A stretch of DNA of 64,000 nt from Pelovirga terrestris (GCF_014773365.1 NZ_JACWUN010000009.1:62001-126000), one strand, 5' to 3'; counted from the stretch's first letter, positions 28,716-40,043 are shown. The notes: generated from the letters alone by a model not told the origin. Translations and numbers: made by a program.

Positions 28716-31031
28716 TTATTTTTGTCGCCATTGTCTGGTCTTGCCGGCAAACAACCAGCACACCCCTTCGGCACCAAGCCGCACCAGAATATTCACCGCG
28801 ACGATCAGCATACACATGGCTGCCGCCGCTGCCGTATCCCCCGCATCATCCATATTGACTACTGCTACCGAGGCCAGGGGCAGGTGGCTGTTGTAGAGAA
28901 AAATCACCGCCGACACCGTTGCCATGGCGCTGACAAAGTAGTAGGCGGCAATCTCAACGATGGCCGGGAAGCAGACTGGTACCGTCACCCTGAAAAAAGT
29001 GCGATAAAATGGTACCGCTAGCGATTCCGAAACAATCTCGAACTCCTTGTCCAGTTGACGCAGGGCGGTGGTCGCGGTCAAAAAGCTGACGGTATAAAAG
29101 TGGACAATGTTACTTAACACCAGGATTGCCATAGTGCCGTAGATAAAAGTAAAGGGATTAGCGATCTGCAGATCGATAAAAGGCAGGCTGAAGGTCGGCT
29201 TGTTGAAGAAAAACACATAGGCGATGCCGATGACCAGACCGGGCAAGGCCAAAGGAACGATCGACAGCAGATAGGCGCTTTGCCTTAACTTCTGGGCATC
29301 TCGCGTCTTTTCTATCAGATAAGCGCTGATAAAGGTAATAATCGTGCCGAACAGTGCCGTGTACCCGGCCATGCGTAAACTGGTCAAAAAAGCCTTAAAC
29401 CCCCCGCCGCCGACGCCCTCAAAACGATAATGACTCAAGGTCCACAACTCGGGGTAGATTTCGGGATGACTGAAACCATAGGGCCAGATTTTAACGAAAG
29501 AGCCTATCCCTGCGGTAAACAGGATGGCCAGAATCGCTGCGGCAATCAGTCCGCACAGCACGGTGTAGAGACGATCGCGCCAGGGCAGGGAACCCGGGGT
29601 AAGAGGCACACTGCGCGCGGTCAGAGCGGCGTGGGAGCGGCGTTGTACGATCCGGTCAGCAACAAAAGCCAGCAAGGTCGGTGCCAGCAGGATGAGGCTG
29701 ACGGTTGCGCCGAGGCCGAAATTCTGCTGGCCGACAACCTGTTTGTAAATATCCACGGCGAGAACATTAAAATGGCCGCCGACTATCTTGGGGGCACCGA
29801 AATCAGTAAAAGACAGGGTAAAACAGACAAAAATCGCACTGAGCAGGCCGTATTTGACCCCCGGCAGGGTGACCATGAAAAAGGTCCGGATACGCCCGGC
29901 ACCCAGTGACGATGAGGCTTCGTAGAGGCGGGCGTCGGTATGGGCCAGGGCAACGCTTAAAATCATCATCGCCGGTGGAAAAGTAAAAGCAATTTCTGCC
30001 AGAACAATACCGGTAAAGCCATAGAGATTGATATCCCAGGCCAGCCAGGAAACTTTACCAAAAAAACCGGTTGTGACCAGTCCCTGATTACCAAACAGAT
30101 AGACCAGTGACAGGCCGTATAACATGGTCGGTGCAAACAAGGGGAGCATGGCGATAACCCGGAACAACATTTTTCCCACCATCCTGGTGCGCGTCAGGCC
30201 ATAGGCGTAAATAAACGCCAGCACAACGGCTACCAGGGTGGTGGTAAAGGCGACCAGCAGACTGTTCCAGGTGGACTGGGCCAGATTGGTCTGGCCGCTA
30301 TGATGGTAAATCAGCTGTCCGGAAGCTGCAATCTGGGCGGCGAGCAACAGCATGACCGCTGCCGGCAGGTACCAGGTACGCAGTGTCGCAGGCTTTTCCC
30401 GCACGAAATCGATCAGCATCCGAACCAGCAGGAAGCCGGCAAGCAGTATGAGAAAAAAGGCTCCAACAAACTGTTTCTGGGTCAGGTCATGGATGCCGAA
30501 ATAATACATGAAGTTGGCAAGGCCGATGAACCGGGTTACGGTTCGTACCGCGTCCCCTAACGGGAAAGGATGGCTGTCGATCAGCCAGTACCCTCCGCTG
30601 TGGCGCTCGATCTTTACCGGCTTGATTGGCATCCGCTCGGTTTGCCCGGGGGGGATGGCACTGGTGATGACAACCTGTTCAAAGCGCGTGTCACTGATGC
30701 GCACCTGCAAATGATCATCGCTGACATCAACAGGATCAATGCGGCGGTTATTCAGGTACAGAACCCCCTGCCCCGCTTCTTCCATCAGCAGGATACTGTA
30801 ACCGGCAACCCTGATTTCGCCCCGAAAAGGATCCAGAGTTTTTTGTTCTTCGGTGGGTTCATCGATAGCCACCTGCACTTCCAGGGTTGTCGCTTTCTCG
30901 AACACTTCAGCAAGCGGCAGCAGCACTCCGACAGCCAGCCACAGGCAGGCCAGCAAAATCAGCAAGCGTCTGATCCAGCCCTGCAGACCGGGGCGTTGGC
31001 GCGGGGCAGGCTCGACAAACAGGGGCTTCAT
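28716..31031 (-). CDS. 2-aminoethylphosphonate-type ABC transporter permease, double-domain with N-terminal extra domain
   Basis: 771 residues from ATG 31031 (SD GCAGGAC); longer starts at 31061 or 31079 are possible. Two BPD permease domains lie in one chain, each with the usual helices and cytoplasmic EAA-type loop ([20 protein letters not shown] in the first, [20 protein letters not shown] in the second), as in FbpB-type iron and PhnU2-type permeases. Between the first helix and the next lies a roughly 110-residue soluble beta-like segment that I do not recognise. It follows the ATPase gene with 19 bp between. Confidence 0.85.
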   Translation of the reverse strand: MKPLFVEPAPRQRPGLQGWIRRLLILLACLWLAVGVLLPLAEVFEKATTLEVQVAIDEPTEEQKTLDPFRGEIRVAGYSILLMEEAGQGVLYLNNRRIDPVDVSDDHLQVRISDTRFEQVVITSAIPPGQTERMPIKPVKIERHSGGYWLIDSHPFPLGDAVRTVTRFIGLANFMYYFGIHDLTQKQFVGAFFLILLAGFLLVRMLIDFVREKPATLRTWYLPAAVMLLLAAQIAASGQLIYHHSGQTNLAQSTWNSLLVAFTTTLVAVVLAFIYAYGLTRTRMVGKMLFRVIAMLPLFAPTMLYGLSLVYLFGNQGLVTTGFFGKVSWLAWDINLYGFTGIVLAEIAFTFPPAMMILSVALAHTDARLYEASSSLGAGRIRTFFMVTLPGVKYGLLSAIFVCFTLSFTDFGAPKIVGGHFNVLAVDIYKQVVGQQNFGLGATVSLILLAPTLLAFVADRIVQRRSHAALTARSVPLTPGSLPWRDRLYTVLCGLIAAAILAILFTAGIGSFVKIWPYGFSHPEIYPELWTLSHYRFEGVGGGGFKAFLTSLRMAGYTALFGTIITFISAYLIEKTRDAQKLRQSAYLLSIVPLALPGLVIGIAYVFFFNKPTFSLPFIDLQIANPFTFIYGTMAILVLSNIVHFYTVSFLTATTALRQLDKEFEIVSESLAVPFYRTFFRVTVPVCFPAIVEIAAYYFVSAMATVSAVIFLYNSHLPLASVAVVNMDDAGDTAAAAAMCMLIVAVNILVRLGAEGVCWLFAGKTRQWRQK

Positions 31032-31050
31032 GGCAAGTCCTGCCAGCTGA

Positions 31051-32205
31051 TCAGGCGGCATGGGACTGACCTGCACCAAGGCTTAAACTGTCGGAAAAGG
31101 CGAGCACGTGTTTGGGCGGTAGATAGATGTCCAGATCGTGACGGGCGTCGAGTTGCAGCTGATCGACGGCCTTGGGTTGCAGATCGATTTCGATCTGATG
31201 AGCAGAGGGGTGACCGGCCAGATGCAGTACGCGCACCATCACCCGTGAAACGGAACCGCGAAACTCGATCTGCTCAATTCGCGCCCGCAGAATGTTGCTG
31301 CTGCGGTCCTGATCATCGGCGATGCGCACATGCTCGGGGCGGATGGCCAGAGTGGTTATCTGCTCGGGGGCAGAAAAGCCCTCCGGCGGACGGGACTCCA
31401 GCGAATAATCGAGAAAACGTACCGTGGTTGTGTCCTGGTGGCGGCAATCGGGTAGAAAGTTCATGGTGCCGATAAATCCGGCGACAAAGGTATTGGCGGG
31501 CGCCCCGTAAAGCTGCTGAGGATCGGCGAACTGCATCAGCTGCCCCTGATCCATCACCACGATCCGATCCGCCATGGTCAGGGCTTCTTCCTGATCGTGG
31601 GTCACCATAATGGTGGTAACCCCGAGCTTTTCCTGGATACTGCGAATTTCTCCGCGCAGCCTGGCCCGCACGCGCGCATCCAACGCCGACAGGGGTTCAT
31701 CAAGCAGCAGCAGCGATGGGTTGGGCGCCAGCGCCCGGGCCAGGGCGACGCGCTGCTGCTGACCGCCGGAGAGCTGGGCCGGATATTTATCCGCCTGATC
31801 GCTCAAGCCGACCAGTTCCAGCATCTCTTGAGCGCGTTCCCGGCGGGCCGGAGCCGTCATCTGCCGTAGTCCGTACTGGACATTATTGATGATGTTGATA
31901 TTGGGAAACAGGGCGTAGGATTGAAAGACAATCCCCAGCTGGCGGTTGGCAACCGGCTCTCTGGAGACATCGTTGCCCTGAATCCAGACACTGCCGCTGT
32001 TCTGCTGTTCAAGCCCGGCAATAACCCTCAAGAGGGTTGTTTTGCCGCACCCGCTCGGACCCAGAATCGAAACAAATTCTCCGGGCTTTACACCGATGTT
32101 GACGTTATCAAGAGCGGTAAAGGCTCCAAACTTCTTGGTCAGATGGCGAACTTCAATAAAATAGTCAGTGCTGGTTAGCGATTTCTTCGGTGCTTTTTTA
32201 TTCAT
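31051..32205 (-). CDS. 2-aminoethylphosphonate-type ABC transporter ATP-binding protein
   Basis: 384 residues from ATG 32205 (GTG 32208 also possible). The nucleotide-binding domain is complete: Walker [25 protein letters not shown] signature, [12 protein letters not shown] Walker B and the TMVTHD-like switch [13 protein letters not shown]-terminal TOBE-like regulatory domain follows (about residues 245-384). The layout is that of spermidine/iron/phosphonate importers. It is encoded between the binding protein and the permease on the minus strand, next to phnWX. Confidence 0.9.
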   Translation of the reverse strand: MNKKAPKKSLTSTDYFIEVRHLTKKFGAFTALDNVNIGVKPGEFVSILGPSGCGKTTLLRVIAGLEQQNSGSVWIQGNDVSREPVANRQLGIVFQSYALFPNINIINNVQYGLRQMTAPARRERAQEMLELVGLSDQADKYPAQLSGGQQQRVALARALAPNPSLLLLDEPLSALDARVRARLRGEIRSIQEKLGVTTIMVTHDQEEALTMADRIVVMDQGQLMQFADPQQLYGAPANTFVAGFIGTMNFLPDCRHQDTTTVRFLDYSLESRPPEGFSAPEQITTLAIRPEHVRIADDQDRSSNILRARIEQIEFRGSVSRVMVRVLHLAGHPSAHQIEIDLQPKAVDQLQLDARHDLDIYLPPKHVLAFSDSLSLGAGQSHAA

Positions 32206-32222
32206 CACTCACACTTTCAATG

Positions 32223-32269
32223 AAAAAAAAGCGGCGAAAGTCGGAAGGCACAGTTCCGGCTATCGCCGC
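32223..32269 (-). terminator. Intrinsic terminator/attenuator after the 2-AEP binding-protein gene
   Basis: GCGGCGA (32231-32237) and TCGCCGC (32263-32269) close a long imperfect hairpin, followed on the minus strand by eight T (32230-32223). Placed between the binding-protein and ATPase genes, it would leave the binding protein more abundant than the membrane parts. Confidence 0.8.
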
Positions 32270-32340
32270 CCATATCAAGGATAAAATTAGATGCAACGGC
32301 TGTTCGGTCAGCTGGGCATCTCCAGCCCGACGTTTAAACC

Positions 32341-33369
32341 TTAGCCACGTGGCTGGCTTTTACCATCATAGCGGCGGGTCCACTCATTGAGGATCCGCTG
32401 ACGATTTTTTGCGGCCCACTCAAGATCGTTGTTAATCAGCACCGACATGGGATCCGTCGGCCAGCCCTTGGGGGCCCCAACCCGAATGTCGGTAGCGACA
32501 ATCGGATAAACCCTGGCGTACATGGCCATGGCCTCGTCACTGATCGCCCAGTCAAGGAAGGTTTTGGCTTCCGGCTTGATCCGTGGCTTGCGGATCAGGG
32601 CGTTGGCTTCGACTTCGTAGCCGGATCCTTCAGTCGGAAAGGCCACCGTTACCGGCTCACCGGAGTCCCGCTGCTTGAAACCACGATAGGCAAAGGATAG
32701 GCCAATGGGAAATTCCCCCTTACCGGCCATCTTTGCCGGTGCCGAACCGGAATGGGTATACATGGCGATGTTCTGATGAAGTTTGTCCAGGTAGCGCCAG
32801 CCTTCCTCTTCACCCATCAGTTGGAGGATGGCCGAAACCGTCAGAAAGCCGGTTCCCGAAGAAGCCGGATTGGGCATCACCAGGGCGCCACGGTATTCCG
32901 GTTTGATCAGATCAGCATAGGACTGAGGCATAGTCAGCTTCTTAGCCGGCATCTCGATGGTGTTGCCGACAATACCGGTAACATAGGCCTTAATGCCGAC
33001 CCAGCGTGCTTCCTGATTGCGGGTGTCTTTCATCCCTTGACGAACCTTTTCGATCCCTTTGGGGCTGTAACCCGCCAGCATGCCCATCTCGTTAGCAACC
33101 AGCAGACTGGTAGCTGCGGTGCCCCAGACCACATCAGCCACCGGGTTATCTTTTTCCGCCAGCAGCTTGGCAGTGATAATACCGGTTGAATCGCGGATCA
33201 GGTTCAGTTTGATATTCGGATGTTTTTTCTCAAAAGCAGGGATGTACACCGCTAATTCGTCATCTTCGAGGGCGGTATAAACGGTAATTTCAGCAGCTGT
33301 AGCGGATAGCGCACCGGTCGCAAGCAACATCATGGTTGCAACCAGCAGGGTCAGGTACTTTCTGATCAT
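32341..33369 (-). CDS. 2-aminoethylphosphonate-type ABC transporter substrate-binding protein
   Basis: 342 residues from ATG 33369 (SD AAGGAG); the frame is open further upstream but only this start gives a signal peptide (about 1-26, ending TAA). The fold is of the ferric/phosphonate class ([41 protein letters not shown]). With phnWX adjacent it fits the PhnS2 group of 2-AEP binding proteins; an iron-binding role is less likely because the usual Tyr-Tyr pair is not evident. Confidence 0.85.
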   Translation of the reverse strand: MIRKYLTLLVATMMLLATGALSATAAEITVYTALEDDELAVYIPAFEKKHPNIKLNLIRDSTGIITAKLLAEKDNPVADVVWGTAATSLLVANEMGMLAGYSPKGIEKVRQGMKDTRNQEARWVGIKAYVTGIVGNTIEMPAKKLTMPQSYADLIKPEYRGALVMPNPASSGTGFLTVSAILQLMGEEEGWRYLDKLHQNIAMYTHSGSAPAKMAGKGEFPIGLSFAYRGFKQRDSGEPVTVAFPTEGSGYEVEANALIRKPRIKPEAKTFLDWAISDEAMAMYARVYPIVATDIRVGAPKGWPTDPMSVLINNDLEWAAKNRQRILNEWTRRYDGKSQPRG

Positions 33370-33493
33370 GGGGGCTCCTTTTTCATCGGATGGAATGAAT
33401 TGATGGCAGTTAAAGCATTTAACAGCTGCTATCATCTTTGCCCTGGGTAAGGAGCGGATTACGATGCCGTTAGTTTTTGATAAGGCGTACCGC

Positions 33494-34534
33494 TCAGATC
33501 CGCTCGCGATGCAGATAATAGTCGACATGAGCTCCGGTGACGGTACTGCGACCGGTATAAATAAAGATGATGAACCAGATAATTTGCAAAAAAAGGATCG
33601 GCACCGGCTGCCAGAACTGTTGCAGCCCATCCAGCAACAATGGTGTCGTAGAAATTGATAATGAAAAAAGAAAAACACAGCCGACAGCGTAGGGAATCGC
33701 CAGCAGCCCCATGATCTGATAGGCCGAAAACCCTTGTTTGCCGCGATAATCGGCCCGCAGGAATTCTGAAAAAACCCTCCAGAGCTGTGTCACCAGCAGA
33801 ATCAGGATAAAGCTGAAGGCAAACAAACCATTAAGAAACAGCGCTACTCCGATTAATCCGGTGACAACATACAGAACGGCCGTGACCATCTGAATCGGAA
33901 TCAGGGGTTGCCCCGCCAGGCCATCGGCATAGCAGGCTTTTCTGGTTTCATCCTGAAAAACCAGACTCCAGCGCCCGAACAGACGTTGCATTCGGGGGCC
34001 ACAGTTCGCAAGCGGCTTACCGTAACAACAGCCGAAACTGATACAGGCAATTCGTCCCAGACCTTCACCCAGAGCATAGGCACAACCAACGGCAGCAAGA
34101 AAGGTCAGAACCGGCAACGAAGTGCCGTTGATCCGGGAAACCAGTTCAATAACCCACGGTGCAGCGACAATGCCGACAAATACCGCACCGCCAATCGTAA
34201 AGGTGTGTGATTTGCCTTCCACCAGGCGCGCAATCAGGCGCGAAGCGGGAACACAGATCAGCAGCAGCAGTGCGGCAATCACCAGCATCGACGTCAGGGG
34301 GATAGCGGCACTACCAAGGAGGACAAACAGTAACGCCAGGGCCGCCGCATAGGCATTGGCGGTCAGTAACCCGTACCAGGTCAGGTTGGTTCCCTCGTTG
34401 CTGCAATCTTTTCCTTTACGCACCGGCAGGGTTGCCAGCATCTGCCAGCCGCGACCGGGTAAAACCCGAAAGCCCCAGAAAAGCACCGGCATTGTCACCA
34501 GCGCCAGAATCAGAATAAACAGCTCATTTTCCAT
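33494..34534 (-). CDS. Lgt-like polytopic membrane protein
   Basis: 346 residues with about eight membrane helices. It shares the skeleton of prolipoprotein diacylglyceryl transferase: [19 protein letters not shown] aligns with the Lgt GRIGNF...YGRP region, and PIQMVTAV and [11 protein letters not shown] with the PIQLYE and EFFR-D-G blocks. The Cys-Cys and missing HDGG-type elements suggest a different substrate. It lies just upstream of the 2-AEP binding-protein gene on the same strand, so an envelope lipid role linked to phosphonates is a guess. Confidence 0.65.
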   Translation of the reverse strand: MENELFILILALVTMPVLFWGFRVLPGRGWQMLATLPVRKGKDCSNEGTNLTWYGLLTANAYAAALALLFVLLGSAAIPLTSMLVIAALLLLICVPASRLIARLVEGKSHTFTIGGAVFVGIVAAPWVIELVSRINGTSLPVLTFLAAVGCAYALGEGLGRIACISFGCCYGKPLANCGPRMQRLFGRWSLVFQDETRKACYADGLAGQPLIPIQMVTAVLYVVTGLIGVALFLNGLFAFSFILILLVTQLWRVFSEFLRADYRGKQGFSAYQIMGLLAIPYAVGCVFLFSLSISTTPLLLDGLQQFWQPVPILFLQIIWFIIFIYTGRSTVTGAHVDYYLHRERI

Positions 34535-34566
34535 GGGTTGACTCCGTTTTCAAGAGGGATTTTCGG

Positions 34567-34595
34567 TGTAGGGGCGGGGTTTCCCCGCCCCTACA
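34567..34595. terminator. GC-rich hairpin between PSD-like and Lgt-like genes
   Basis: A 13-bp perfect stem, TGTAGGGGCGGGG with CCCCGCCCCTACA, and a TTT loop lie 10 bp beyond the PSD-like stop. No T tract follows on the minus strand, so termination is likely but not certain. Confidence 0.6.
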
Positions 34596-34604
34596 TTTCA
34601 ATGT

Positions 34605-35615
34605 TTAATCGGTTTCGGCGGGAAGAGCGAGCAAGGATCTGACCTGGATATCTGTTTCAACCAGCGGCTTTTTGAAGCCGGAAGTGAAGCGACTGCGAAC
34701 ATCGCTGCGTTGCTGATTACGGATCAGATCATCCGCAAAACGGACCCGGCCCGGTTGAAACAGCAGGATGTCAGTGCTGCTTCCCGGCCGATAGCGGCTT
34801 TTGGGAACCCCCTTGCGCAAAAACATCCCGATTTTAATCGGCTGTGGCGCATGATACTGATCTTCGCAGTAAAACTGTTCTATTTCACCGATCATCATCG
34901 CCACGACTTCAATCATGGCAACCAGACCGATACCGCTACCGTCCGGCACATCGGTATCAATGATCGTGACGACCCGGCGATTTTTGGAATAAGGGGTCAC
35001 CTCGGCAACAATGGCTCCGGGATTACAAGAGTGAAAGGTTCCTTCGATCTGGTAGAAATCAACGACCCGTCCGGCGACCGGGGTATGGTTGTAGTGATAT
35101 TTCTCCGGGGTCAGTCGAAACACGGTAAAATCGGCGAAGGCAAAAGATTCGCGCCATAAAGGACGATTTCCCAGCAGTTCCGGCAGGTCAAAAAAGTGCC
35201 CTTTGATTTCCAGGTAAGGATGGTTGGACAAACTTCCTACCAGCGCCTTGGCATCGGCCGGGGACAGAATGGCTTCTTTTTCTTTGGGGAGAGGACGATA
35301 GACCCAATAGCGAATCTGCCGTTCAAACACTTTGCGGGCGGTGTTCAGCCGCTCGGGGGGCTCCAGACATTCAATCATCACTCCCCCGGATGCCAGTAAC
35401 GCCCGGGTTTTCGTCGACAGTCGGCCATTGAGCATCCGGCTGTAATGCCACCAGCTTAACAAGGCTGAGGGGCGGGCGCTGATCAGGAGCTGAAACAGCT
35501 GCGGCGCCTTTTCCCTGATCGGATGATAAAGCCACTGAATCAGGGGATCGCCGATCAGCTGTTCATCGCAAATTCGCCCACTGTGACGCTCAATATACTG
35601 ATGCAGTTGCTGCAT
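34605..35615 (-). CDS. Phosphatidylserine decarboxylase-like protein
   Basis: 336 residues from ATG 35615 (GGAGG just before). Residues about 95-300 follow the PSD fold: FRLTPEKYHYNHTPVAGRVV, CNPGAIVAEVTPYSKNRRVV, and the self-cleavage region PGSSTDILLF near 278-281, where classical enzymes have LGST. The extra N-terminal domain of about 95 residues and the GSST motif resemble PSD relatives that act on soluble amino acids rather than on phosphatidylserine. The start overlaps the end of the 803-residue gene by 26 nt, so the pair is translationally coupled. Confidence 0.7.
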   Translation of the reverse strand: MQQLHQYIERHSGRICDEQLIGDPLIQWLYHPIREKAPQLFQLLISARPSALLSWWHYSRMLNGRLSTKTRALLASGGVMIECLEPPERLNTARKVFERQIRYWVYRPLPKEKEAILSPADAKALVGSLSNHPYLEIKGHFFDLPELLGNRPLWRESFAFADFTVFRLTPEKYHYNHTPVAGRVVDFYQIEGTFHSCNPGAIVAEVTPYSKNRRVVTIIDTDVPDGSGIGLVAMIEVVAMMIGEIEQFYCEDQYHAPQPIKIGMFLRKGVPKSRYRPGSSTDILLFQPGRVRFADDLIRNQQRSDVRSRFTSGFKKPLVETDIQVRSLLALPAETD

Positions 35616-38001
35616 ATACCTCCTCCGAATCGGTGGCATCCATATTCATGTGACGATCCCGGTCCTCCAGCAGTAACACCAGGGAGATCATTTGCTCTAT
35701 CGACTGAGGACCGGAACGGCCAGTGATAAGATCGTCAGCTGCCCGCCGGCAGAAATCGTCAGTGACCTGCTGGTTGAGCAGTCGGTTCAGCTGTGGTGTT
35801 AATCCTTCAACAGCAGAGGAAATTCCTGCCTGTTTCAGATCAGCCTGAATAAAATCCATGGCCTGGTGAATATGCTCATGCCTGAGGGTGGTTCGACAGT
35901 AGCGTTCTGCTTCCCGGTTGAACTCTTCCGCCGTCATCCGCAGGGCATCTTTCTGCTTGCCCCCACAAATACCTCCGATCAGTCGTCCGGCTGCCGAGGC
36001 TTTGTCCGGATCACGCAACCGTGTTTCAAGGTCGGTGAGTAAATCGGCAAAACCGAACATCTCGATCAGATCGGCGCCATCTTCCTGAATCAGGCGCAAC
36101 AGGCCCAGGCAGTATTCGTGATGGTAGATGCGCAAATAGCCGGGATAGCGGCGACTGGTTCGAATCTTCTCCGTCTGTCTGAGAATCTTCAGCAGCAGGC
36201 GATTGCGGGTTTTTTTGTGAACAAAAAAGGTCGGAATACCAACAGCCATACCGAAAAAGATCTGTCGACGCTCACTTTCAATGATCGGTGTATCCGGAAT
36301 ATGACGATGGCTGAGCTGATCACGGACCAGATATTTGAAGATAAGGGCTGTCACCAGTATCTGCAGGTTTGTCGCCCCGGCAAGGTCACGATCCAGATCC
36401 GGGAACAGGCTGTGGTGCCGCCCCTCAAAACCGCTGAATTTCATGGAAGCGTAATCACGCAGTTTGAAAAACTGGTACAGAGACATCTGCCGGTCAAAGA
36501 TCCCCATGGAGGAAAGATCGTCGAGCAGTTGTTGCTGGTTGCCGCATACGCCGCTGTAGGCCGGGCTCTGTTCCGTACTTAAAAAACAGATAGGGTAGTC
36601 CAGTAAGCGGAAATCGGGGACCAGATCACCCCGTAATGAACACAGTCGGCTTAATCCGCGATCCAGCCAGGTGGGGCCGAAAGGGGTCAGGGCGTGGCCG
36701 AAAATGGAGATATCGGCTTTCTTTTTCCAGCGTCGCCAGAGCATGCCCAGGTGGGTGTCATCCAGCTGATGGGGCAGAAATCCCAACACCTGTTCCGGGT
36801 GAAAATCACTGAACGCCAGGCGTCGGGGAGCGGCGCTGTAAGTGGTAGCAAACAGGGGCAGAAACATTTCCAGTGATTTGCAGACCAGATCACCAATCCA
36901 CTTCTCGTGTCCGCCGTTGAAGCCATGGTGTGAATCGCGAAGCGCCCGACTTAAACGGCGGCTGCCGATACTGAGATGAACCCCGTTGTTGGCCAGGCTG
37001 ATGTTGGACATGTTGGGCAACACCGTCAGATTGTTGAGGATGATTCCAGCCTCACGCAGCTTTGCCACGGCGTTGAGGCGACTGCGGCTCAACACCTGAT
37101 GGCAGAGTTCCATGTAATGGAATTTCTCTTCTCCCTGATTCCATCCCGACAGGCATGGGCTCATATAGAGATGGCGATAAAAGGTATCGGAAATCAAATC
37201 ATTGAGATGCTGCTGACGCAATGGTGGATGCGGTGAAAAATACACCATAACCTTCTGACCATCTTCCACCAGCCCGAACTGATGGTTGGCGTAGGCGACC
37301 AGTAATTGGGTCAGCAGGTAGCGCTTGGCGGTTTCCCGCGCTACCTGACGCCCCATTCCCCGGGACGGTGAAAGCTGTTCGACATGGAAAGAAAAAGTTT
37401 CCGGGGAGGTATTGTCACTTAAGAAATGGTCAAGAATCGACGCTCCGGTTTGCCGGATCCGGTCATGGGTGTGGCCCCGGCGACCGAGAAAATCTGCCAA
37501 CGCCAGCTTCAGCAGATAACTCACTGGAACCCTGAGACAATCTTCACCCTGTCGGCCGACCAGATGGAAGCGGTGCAGATCAGTGCGTGGTCCGGCGGCG
37601 GGGTTGCTCTTGTTGGCCAGAATATCCTGATTCCAGACCTGCAGAGCCTGGTCACACAAGCGCCGCCTGGAAAAACGCACCCAGCTGTTTTCCCAGATCC
37701 CCTCACGATTGTTTTCCAGGTACTCCTGCAGAAGGGTGATATTTTTGCGCGGGCTTTCCCCGCTTTGGGTGCGGCGCTGCAGATTGGCGTAAAATCGCGA
37801 GGCCGCTATTTCCAGGGGCAAATCGACCCGGTCCCGGTCACCGACCACCACCACCTGCAGCTCGGTTTCAGTACCGGCAGTAATATCCTCGGCTGAGAAC
37901 GGCAGGTCAGCAATCGGGCTGTTTTGATCAAGCCCCAGCGCACTGCGCCATGACACATCACTCGCACCGGCAAGGGCTATGGAAGAAGTTGTTCGCGACA
38001 A
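35590..38001 (-). CDS. Large protein of unknown function, coupled to a PSD-like gene
   Basis: About 803 residues. The start is uncertain: TTG 38001 has GAGAGG upstream, while TTG 38061 lacks a ribosome site. No signal peptide or clear membrane helices. I do not recognise a family. Conserved-looking patches include SGFEGRHHSLFPDLDRDL, PIIESERRQIFFGMAVGIPT and SRRYPGYLRIYHHEY, rich in Arg, His and acidic residues, which suggests an enzyme. Downstream coupling to a PSD-like decarboxylase and upstream proximity to an EAL-GGDEF protein suggest a regulated metabolic pair. Confidence 0.65.
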   Translation of the reverse strand: MSRTTSSIALAGASDVSWRSALGLDQNSPIADLPFSAEDITAGTETELQVVVVGDRDRVDLPLEIAASRFYANLQRRTQSGESPRKNITLLQEYLENNREGIWENSWVRFSRRRLCDQALQVWNQDILANKSNPAAGPRTDLHRFHLVGRQGEDCLRVPVSYLLKLALADFLGRRGHTHDRIRQTGASILDHFLSDNTSPETFSFHVEQLSPSRGMGRQVARETAKRYLLTQLLVAYANHQFGLVEDGQKVMVYFSPHPPLRQQHLNDLISDTFYRHLYMSPCLSGWNQGEEKFHYMELCHQVLSRSRLNAVAKLREAGIILNNLTVLPNMSNISLANNGVHLSIGSRRLSRALRDSHHGFNGGHEKWIGDLVCKSLEMFLPLFATTYSAAPRRLAFSDFHPEQVLGFLPHQLDDTHLGMLWRRWKKKADISIFGHALTPFGPTWLDRGLSRLCSLRGDLVPDFRLLDYPICFLSTEQSPAYSGVCGNQQQLLDDLSSMGIFDRQMSLYQFFKLRDYASMKFSGFEGRHHSLFPDLDRDLAGATNLQILVTALIFKYLVRDQLSHRHIPDTPIIESERRQIFFGMAVGIPTFFVHKKTRNRLLLKILRQTEKIRTSRRYPGYLRIYHHEYCLGLLRLIQEDGADLIEMFGFADLLTDLETRLRDPDKASAAGRLIGGICGGKQKDALRMTAEEFNREAERYCRTTLRHEHIHQAMDFIQADLKQAGISSAVEGLTPQLNRLLNQQVTDDFCRRAADDLITGRSGPQSIEQMISLVLLLEDRDRHMNMDATDSEEVYAATASVY

Positions 38002-38106
38002 GCGGCCTCTCGTCCAGGATGTTATGGTTGAACCGATTGATAGTCGAAGATAGGCAACCAATGTTGGTTCGGTATTATGTTTTGATGAGAATAAGGTAAA
38101 AGGTGG

Positions 38107-39951
38107 TCAATCATTGTCATCACTGCAGGGTTGGCTGCGCCGATTGATAAACAAAGAGTTTCCGGGTGTTTTTTTGGCCTGTTTTTTTGCTTCAGCAGCC
38201 TGGCAGGATATCTCGTGGTGGCTGGAAATTGAGCTGGTTCCGGGATAGTGGGTAGCGCCGATGGACAGGCTGATAAAGCTGTAGCGGACCATATTGCCCT
38301 GACGATCCAACGCCTCAATCCCGCCCTTCAATCGATGTTCAGCATCGTAAAGATCAAGGATCTCCCCAGCAAACCGCGCCAATATCCGCTCACAGCGATC
38401 CTGCCAGTTCTCACTACAGAAGATAATGATGAAATCATCCCCACCGATATGACCGATAAAGTCCTTTTGTGGATGGCAGCCATCCTTGAGGACCGTTGCC
38501 GTCAGGCGGATTGCCATGTCGCCACGGCTGTAGCCATAGACATCATTAAAGGGCTTGAAATTATCCAGGTCAAAGTAACACACGGTAAAGGCGCGACTCT
38601 CTGCCAGGTAATACTCGAGCTTTTTTTCAATCGGGACGTTCCCCGGCAACATGGTCAACGGGTTGGCGTAGTGTGCATTGCGAATCTGCATCTCGGTGAT
38701 CTGTTTGAGCAGGTCCACGAGCAGACCGACACCACGATAACGCCCCTTCTCCAGGATGATAAAAATGTTGTCCTGGGTTTCCGTGCCCTCATTGGTAATG
38801 GTCTGGCTGAGCTGTTCGACCGGGGTATGAATTTCAGTCCGCAAGATTTTAGTACTAATAATGTCGAGAGATGAGACAGGACTTTTACCAAACAGATCAC
38901 GACCATAGCGACTGGCCAAAATATCCCAGACCTGACGTCGTTGGAGGATGCCGATTGCAACATCACCATCAACCACCGGCAGGCTCATCGATTCCGGATA
39001 TTTTTCCATCAGATCTCCAACCTCATTCAGGGATATTCCTGATTGAATGGTCGGAACGATTTTGAGCAAACAGGAAACGGTTACGGTTCCCCATTCATAA
39101 TTGGTGGACAATTTATTTGGCTGTTGCAGCAAAATCTCCGCCGGCAGACTGAGCACCGGCGATGAGGTTGGACGGCCAAAGTAATAACCCTGTCCATAGG
39201 TCACTCCAATCGCCTGGACAGTATAATATTCCTCGATGGTTTCGACCCCTTCAGCAATGGTCTGGCAGCCGACCTGGGCAGCTATATCCTGCAGGCTTTG
39301 TATCAGATATTTTTTATGGGGGTCGCGGTTGATAGACTGAATGAAATATTTGTCAAATTTGACATAATCGGGTTTGAGCTCAGACCAGAGACGTAATCCG
39401 GCATAGGCCGTCCCCAGATCGTCCAGGGCAACCTGAAAACCGGTATTGCGATAGTACTCAAGGTTCTGCCGAACCACTTCAATATCAAAAATCGGAAAGT
39501 CTTCGGTTAATTCAATGACCAGTCGGCTGCTGTCAAGGCCATGTTTATTCAGTGATTGTTTGGTGAATCCCCGGGGGAAGTCCGGCTCCATCAGGGCTTT
39601 GGGGCTGATGTTCAGGAACAGTTTGCCGGGAAGTTGCAGTCGCGAAAAAAACTCGATATTGATATCACGACAGAGGATTTCCAGTTCAACCAGACGATTG
39701 AGTCTGATAGCAGTCTCAAACAATACGCCGGGAGGATGCAACGGTGAGTCGGACGGGCCCCGTATCAGGGACTCATAACCGATAATTTTTCCGGTCTGTA
39801 GATCAACGATGGGCTGAAAATGGGGGGTTAAATGACGATGACAAATAATGTCATCAAACATCTGTTTGAGTTCACTGCCTACCTGCGGGATTGATTGCGC
39901 CAGGTGTTGCTCCGCAATCCTGATATTGATCGGTGAAATCATGTCTTCCAT
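38107..39951 (-). CDS. EAL-CBS-GGDEF c-di-GMP signalling protein
   Basis: 614 residues, soluble. The EAL domain (about 25-275) keeps its catalytic set: ESLIRG, NISPKAL, IELTED, ALDDLGTAYAGL, VKFDKYF, AEGVET and QGYYFGRP. A CBS pair (about 290-420) is followed by a GGDEF domain (about 430-600) with GGDDF, a one-residue variant of the signature. Both phosphodiesterase and cyclase activity are possible. CBS domains usually bind adenine nucleotides, so energy state may tune it. It is the third gene in the minus-strand run that begins with the glycosidase-like gene. Confidence 0.85.
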   Translation of the reverse strand: MEDMISPINIRIAEQHLAQSIPQVGSELKQMFDDIICHRHLTPHFQPIVDLQTGKIIGYESLIRGPSDSPLHPPGVLFETAIRLNRLVELEILCRDINIEFFSRLQLPGKLFLNISPKALMEPDFPRGFTKQSLNKHGLDSSRLVIELTEDFPIFDIEVVRQNLEYYRNTGFQVALDDLGTAYAGLRLWSELKPDYVKFDKYFIQSINRDPHKKYLIQSLQDIAAQVGCQTIAEGVETIEEYYTVQAIGVTYGQGYYFGRPTSSPVLSLPAEILLQQPNKLSTNYEWGTVTVSCLLKIVPTIQSGISLNEVGDLMEKYPESMSLPVVDGDVAIGILQRRQVWDILASRYGRDLFGKSPVSSLDIISTKILRTEIHTPVEQLSQTITNEGTETQDNIFIILEKGRYRGVGLLVDLLKQITEMQIRNAHYANPLTMLPGNVPIEKKLEYYLAESRAFTVCYFDLDNFKPFNDVYGYSRGDMAIRLTATVLKDGCHPQKDFIGHIGGDDFIIIFCSENWQDRCERILARFAGEILDLYDAEHRLKGGIEALDRQGNMVRYSFISLSIGATHYPGTSSISSHHEISCQAAEAKKQAKKTPGNSLFINRRSQPCSDDND

Positions 39952-40043
39952 CCAATGTCATATGAGCGCCCCCTGGTGTTGTTGATGGGCTGATCGGCAT
40001 TGGAAGACTCGTCAAAGCTTGTTACGTTGGTATTGTAAGAGAG

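Noticed and set aside
30570-31475. Plus-strand frame across the 2-AEP permease/ATPase junction
   Set aside because: Overlaps two well-supported minus-strand genes, no domain and no SD.
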